Below, one piece after another: positions 6,825 through 9,393 of a stretch of DNA of 9,393 bases. The stretch is taken from positions 1 to 9,393 of the forward strand of contig DSBB01000199.1 of NCBI GenBank assembly GCA_011046175.1, given 5' to 3'. How positions within the stretch are numbered: the stretch's first letter is position 1; each line of letters starts with the position of its first letter. Source of the stretch: Candidatus Hydrogenedentota bacterium. GTDB taxonomy: Bacteria > Hydrogenedentota > Hydrogenedentia > Hydrogenedentales > CAITNO01. The notes beneath the pieces are model-generated. The model searched no databases, was not told the origin of the DNA, and saw nothing but the letters and a program-made list of their open reading frames with translations. Both the position numbers and the translations under genes were made by a program.

Positions 6825-6893
6825 TATGTGCCATAATAACAGTGAGTACCCGTCATTCCCGCTTTCGTGGGAATGACAGGTACTTAGGGCATA
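6825..6893. repeat. Third copy of the palindromic repeat, with extended imperfect inverted ends
   Basis: The core ATTCCC-GCTTTCGT-GGGAAT (6855-6874) has the same ATTCCC-N8-GGGAAT pattern as the pair at 1521-1607. It sits in a longer palindrome at 6846-6883, with arms starting GTACC and ending GGTAC. The outer flanks are also inverted: TATGTGCCATAA on the left, and TTAGGGCATA on the right, which is TATGCCCTAA in reverse. The left half (6825-6860) aligns with the reverse complement of 1597-1630 at about 30 of 34 bases with one 2-base gap, which defines a family unit larger than the core. It lies 48 bases past the stop of the YhcH-family gene and could act as an RNA hairpin there, but no T run follows. 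Confidence 0.8.
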
Positions 6894-6941
6894 AATGGTT
6901 CCTATGCGTTATGCGTTCTAGACAATTAGCATGTTTCTTTG

Positions 6942-7391
6942 TTACCCGACACGCACTTTTACGACGGCTTTTCGCACCTTCGAGAGGGCTATATGCTGAA
7001 GACAGGGGGCGTGCGCGTCCTGCGGGAAAAACACGCAGAATATATTGGGGGTCAGGACGAGTTCCGTGCAGGCGGGTTTAAGGTCGTAAAACTCGATGTC
7101 AGGTTCGTATGGCTGTACCACAGTCAGCGTATCGGAAGGCGCCCAAAGGATGGACTCTTCGCCTTCAAGGGTCATTTGGATATCAGCATATTGACGATGC
7201 GCTTCAAAACGCTGCCCCTCCCAAGTGCGGGTTTCATAACATTGCACCGTGCAGAAGACCGTTTCACCGTCAATATCTGTGCGACCTTCCGGGGCGTCAG
7301 ACGCGAGCGTTTCAAGGAATTGAAACGCTTTCTCGAAACGGTCCCGGGGCAACTGATAACTTTTCCACCGTGATAACGCGTCCATAATCAT
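6942..7391 (-). CDS. YhcH/YjgK/YiaL family protein (DUF386, cupin-like)
   Basis: A 149-residue protein, close to the roughly 150 residues of Escherichia coli YhcH and YiaL. It has the family pattern: an IDGETVF strand (40-46), EAHRQYADIQ with His65 and Asp70, GEESILWA, a YEPDIEFYD block, then FFPQDAHAP with His127, and a closing KVRKAVVKVRV strand. The fold is a double-stranded beta-helix with a metal site. Members sit in sialic acid, ulosonate and galactoside operons and are thought to act as sugar anomerases or isomerases. It is cytoplasmic, with no signal peptide. The start at 7391 is supported by AAAGGAG at 7402-7408, ten bases upstream. The gene follows the sulfatase-fold gene after 31 bases on the same strand, so the two are probably co-transcribed. 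Family call firm; the exact sugar is unknown. Confidence 0.9.
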   Translation of the reverse strand: MIMDALSRWKSYQLPRDRFEKAFQFLETLASDAPEGRTDIDGETVFCTVQCYETRTWEGQRFEAHRQYADIQMTLEGEESILWAPSDTLTVVQPYEPDIEFYDLKPACTELVLTPNIFCVFFPQDAHAPCLQHIALSKVRKAVVKVRVG

Positions 7392-7422
7392 TGTGCTTCT
7401 TCTCCTTTGGTTTATGCCGGGT

Positions 7423-8709
7423 TCATGCCTTTCCAAGGCTTAAGCCGTGCGCCACAAGCGGGTCCTCGACGAGGCCGCCTTTTGCCTTATATTCTTTTAT
7501 CCAAGATTCGAGCAGAAATTCAAGGTTCTGCGCCAGGGCGCGATCCGCGTCGGCAATATTTTGATGCTCGTGCGGATCGTTGACCAGATCGTACAACTCG
7601 CGCATGGGCGTTCCGTAAACGTCGGGTTGGCGGGCAAGAATGAACTTATGGGTCAGGGTGCGAACTGCCCATTTCATCTGCCACGTGCATTCCTGGCATA
7701 CAATATAGTCGCGTAATTGCGCGTCGGTTGCGCCGGTAAGCCACGGCGCAACCGACGCGCCCTCCATCTGCTCCGGAATTTCAATGCCGAGCAAATCGAG
7801 GATGGTCGGCGCCACGTCTGTATGTGACGTCATCTCGGATATATGGCGTGGCGGCAGTTCAGGATGCCGCACAATAAAGGGCACATGCAGGTTGCCTTCG
7901 TACAGTCCGTGATGATCAAAGAAGATGCCGTGCCGGTACATCATCTCGCCGTGGTCGGCCAACAGCAGCACCAGCGTGTCCCGGCGGCGACCGAGCTTGT
8001 CAAGCGTATCAAGCAACATGCCCACGCCCTCGTCGCAGTAGCGAATGGAAGCGTCGTACAGCGCTTCGATATAGGCCGCGTCCGTGATGGCGCCGCCCAG
8101 TTGTTTGAACCACGTCTCGCGCCAGGTGCGGCCCAGCGGATGACGCTCGAAACCGTCCAACGTCGTGTTGTCGGGCGCGTGCGGATCTCCGTCATAAAAC
8201 ATCTTGCGATAAGCCCGCGGCGGCAGGTAGGGCGTGTGCGGATCCCAATAATGTATGAACAGACAGAACTTTTCGCGGTGATGCTGTTCAAGCCACGGAA
8301 TGGCGCGTTTGTTGATCCGCCGGTTGTCCGCGTTCAGGCTGAGCGTCTTGCGCTGCGTGGGGTCTATGTAAAACTCATACCCCCGGTGAAAGTCCAACTG
8401 CCATTGGCTCAGATTGTCCACGGCGCAGGTGGTGTATCCGTTCTTATGCAAAATGGACGGAAGCCACGGTGACGACCTGGGGATGAGGTTGCGTCCGTTA
8501 TGCGCCACAATGCCGTGGGTGATGCTGTGCTGGCCGGTGTTCAGCGTGGTGAAGGCCGGATGCGTTGGAATGGCCGGCGATATGTGCGTGTCGCAGATAA
8601 TGGCGTCCGCCGAGAAATCGTCAATGTAGGGCGACGTGTTGCGGCGGTAGCCGTAACAACCAAGATGATCGGCGCGCAACGTATCTATAACGATCATCAA
8701 CAGATTCAT
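7423..8709 (-). CDS. Sulfatase-fold (alkaline phosphatase superfamily) hydrolase with Thr in place of the formylglycine Cys
   Basis: A 428-residue sulfatase-domain protein. It opens straight into the first strand, MNLLMIVIDTLRADHLGCYG, with metal ligand Asp9. ADHGE (Asp252, His253), HYWDPHTPY (His153, His158) and LHVPFIVRHP (His275) are at the expected places. The C-terminal YDLVNDPHEHQNIAD block is typical of the family. The nucleophile region reads PTHPAFTTLNTG: aligned on the TG, the C/S-x-P-S/A-R motif becomes Thr49-His-Pro-Ala-Phe. Threonine is not converted to formylglycine by known systems, but it serves as nucleophile in phospho-transferring relatives (LtaS, EptA). It may therefore act on a phospho- rather than a sulfo-ester. 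No signal peptide is seen, so it is probably cytoplasmic. The ATG lies five bases after the stop of the upstream gene, which suggests translational coupling; an earlier in-frame ATG at 8763 lies inside that gene. Confidence 0.88.
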   Translation of the reverse strand: MNLLMIVIDTLRADHLGCYGYRRNTSPYIDDFSADAIICDTHISPAIPTHPAFTTLNTGQHSITHGIVAHNGRNLIPRSSPWLPSILHKNGYTTCAVDNLSQWQLDFHRGYEFYIDPTQRKTLSLNADNRRINKRAIPWLEQHHREKFCLFIHYWDPHTPYLPPRAYRKMFYDGDPHAPDNTTLDGFERHPLGRTWRETWFKQLGGAITDAAYIEALYDASIRYCDEGVGMLLDTLDKLGRRRDTLVLLLADHGEMMYRHGIFFDHHGLYEGNLHVPFIVRHPELPPRHISEMTSHTDVAPTILDLLGIEIPEQMEGASVAPWLTGATDAQLRDYIVCQECTWQMKWAVRTLTHKFILARQPDVYGTPMRELYDLVNDPHEHQNIADADRALAQNLEFLLESWIKEYKAKGGLVEDPLVAHGLSLGKA

Positions 8710-8714
8710 GGGAA

Positions 8715-9383
8715 CTACTTCAGCGCCTCCGGCAACGGCATGATGTCGGCCAACTCGTCCCATGCCCGCTCATGTTGCTCATCTGTGGCGGGGTGTTTGT
8801 CCAAAATATCGTTCAGAAAAGGGTCGTCAGGAGCGAAAAGCGCATAGGTAAGGGTTGATTTCGGGTGTGGCGCCAGCGGCGATGGTTTGGTGTAAAACGC
8901 CAGAACAGCCGCATCTTTCTCGTGCCACAGGAACACCGCCACGGGATGTTCCTCCGGCGTGTGCGGGTGAACAAGAATGGTCTCATGCATATAGGCGTGG
9001 CCGTGGCGTTGGATTGCTGCGGAGAAAAAACGGCGGCGACGCGTGCGAACCTTGTCATCTGTCCCCGTCCAGACTGATACCAATTCATATAAACAGCCGT
9101 TTTTGAACCCGATATTGGCGAAGGCGTTCAATCCGAGGAAAGGGTCGGAATCATGGGTTATTAACAATGCCGACGGTTGCTCTGGGTTAACCGGCATGCT
9201 GCGCTTATCTTCATCGCTGTATACCGCTTCGGGGTGGGCGGAAACAAAATCGCTGAAAGTCGCTCCAACATTCGCCTTTCGCAACATGGCGTCAAAACCG
9301 CCGGGGACATCGTTTGCCGCCGCGCCAGCGGACGCGACAGAGCACAGAAAGGCATAAAAGATACAACGGATAATCGTTTTCAC
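8715..9383 (-). CDS. Secreted protein of unknown function, first gene of the minus-strand cluster
   Basis: A 222-residue protein I do not recognise. It begins with a signal peptide of about 23 residues (basic MKTIIR, hydrophobic core, ASAGAAA cleavage region) and no lipobox, so it is probably periplasmic or secreted. The mature part is mixed alpha/beta. It has a DPFLGLNAFANIGFKNGCLY stretch (about 80-99), a very basic run RTRRRRFF, a His-rich section (RHGHAYMHETILVHPHTPEEH) and a KSTLTYALFAPDDPF strand near the end. The start is the GTG at 9383, preceded six bases away by GGAG at the window edge, so anything further upstream is unseen. Its stop lies five bases before the sulfatase-fold gene, so the two are translated from one message. 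The secretion signal is clear; the function is not. Confidence 0.78.
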   Translation of the reverse strand: MKTIIRCIFYAFLCSVASAGAAANDVPGGFDAMLRKANVGATFSDFVSAHPEAVYSDEDKRSMPVNPEQPSALLITHDSDPFLGLNAFANIGFKNGCLYELVSVWTGTDDKVRTRRRRFFSAAIQRHGHAYMHETILVHPHTPEEHPVAVFLWHEKDAAVLAFYTKPSPLAPHPKSTLTYALFAPDDPFLNDILDKHPATDEQHERAWDELADIMPLPEALK

Positions 9384-9389
9384 GTGATA

Positions 9390-9393
9390 CTCC
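9390..9393 (-). promoter_or_regulatory. Ribosome binding site supporting a GTG start
   Basis: GGAG on the minus strand, six bases before the GTG at 9383, lies at the very edge of the window. It favours this non-ATG start, and the signal peptide begins immediately after it. Confidence 0.55.

Larger units (their letters stand above)
6628..6941. other. 314-base intergenic region between the M28 and YhcH-family genes
   Basis: The M28 ribosome binding site lies at its left end and the palindromic repeat at 6825-6893. I see no convincing promoter hexamers, no hairpin followed by a T run and no RNA gene. Frames open on the + strand across it show no recognisable protein. Confidence 0.6.

Noticed and set aside
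6626..7081. 151-codon plus-strand frame spanning the 6628-6941 intergenic region
   Set aside because: It crosses the palindromic repeat and runs into the YhcH-family gene antisense. The translation shows no recognisable domain and reads like non-coding sequence.
7843..8472. 209-codon plus-strand frame inside the sulfatase-fold gene
   Set aside because: The minus-strand protein carries well-conserved catalytic motifs across this stretch. The plus-strand frame is a codon-bias shadow.

Overview
The window looks like chromosomal DNA from an environmental, polysaccharide-degrading bacterium with moderately high GC. A GH172/DUF2961 hydrolase, a GH95 fucosidase remnant, a YhcH-type sugar protein, a sulfatase-fold enzyme and a sugar-phosphate-isomerase-like TIM barrel are the kind of mix found in Hydrogenedentota and the Planctomycetota/Verrucomicrobiota/Lentisphaerota group. 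I cannot place it more precisely. There are no rRNA or tRNA genes, phage genes, transposases or CRISPR arrays.

Left part (1-994, + strand): the 3' end of a sugar phosphate isomerase/epimerase, then a two-gene unit. A 62-residue protein is followed by a minimal nucleotidyltransferase whose start lies inside the small gene, overlapping it by 59 bases in a different frame. This resembles a toxin-antitoxin or regulatory pair.

Decayed part (about 1025-2182, + strand): a gene graveyard. The first 54 codons of an ABC transporter ATPase end at an in-frame TAG. The same frame continues into what looks like the last transmembrane segment of a permease, so an internal deletion probably removed most of an ABC operon. 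Next come two inverted copies of a palindromic repeat with the pattern ATTCCC-N8-GGGAAT. They are followed directly by the C-terminal quarter of a GH95 alpha-L-fucosidase that has lost its start. A third, diverged copy of the repeat lies near 6825-6893.

Middle part (2304-6627): a secreted 667-residue GH172-type hydrolase (+) converges, with a 7-base gap, on a 770-residue membrane-anchored M28 metallopeptidase (-) that carries a polytopic membrane region and a C-terminal soluble domain.

Right part (6942-9383, - strand): a compact probable operon read leftward, in the order secreted protein of unknown function, sulfatase-fold hydrolase, YhcH/YjgK/YiaL-family protein. The sulfatase-like protein starts 5 bases after the stop of the secreted protein. 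It has no signal peptide and carries Thr where sulfatases have the formylglycine-forming Cys/Ser, so it may not be a sulfatase.

I found no clear new multi-gene system. The points most worth a second look are the overlapping small gene/nucleotidyltransferase pair, the sulfatase-fold enzyme with a replaced nucleophile in a tightly coupled operon, and the palindromic repeat family next to gene breakpoints.
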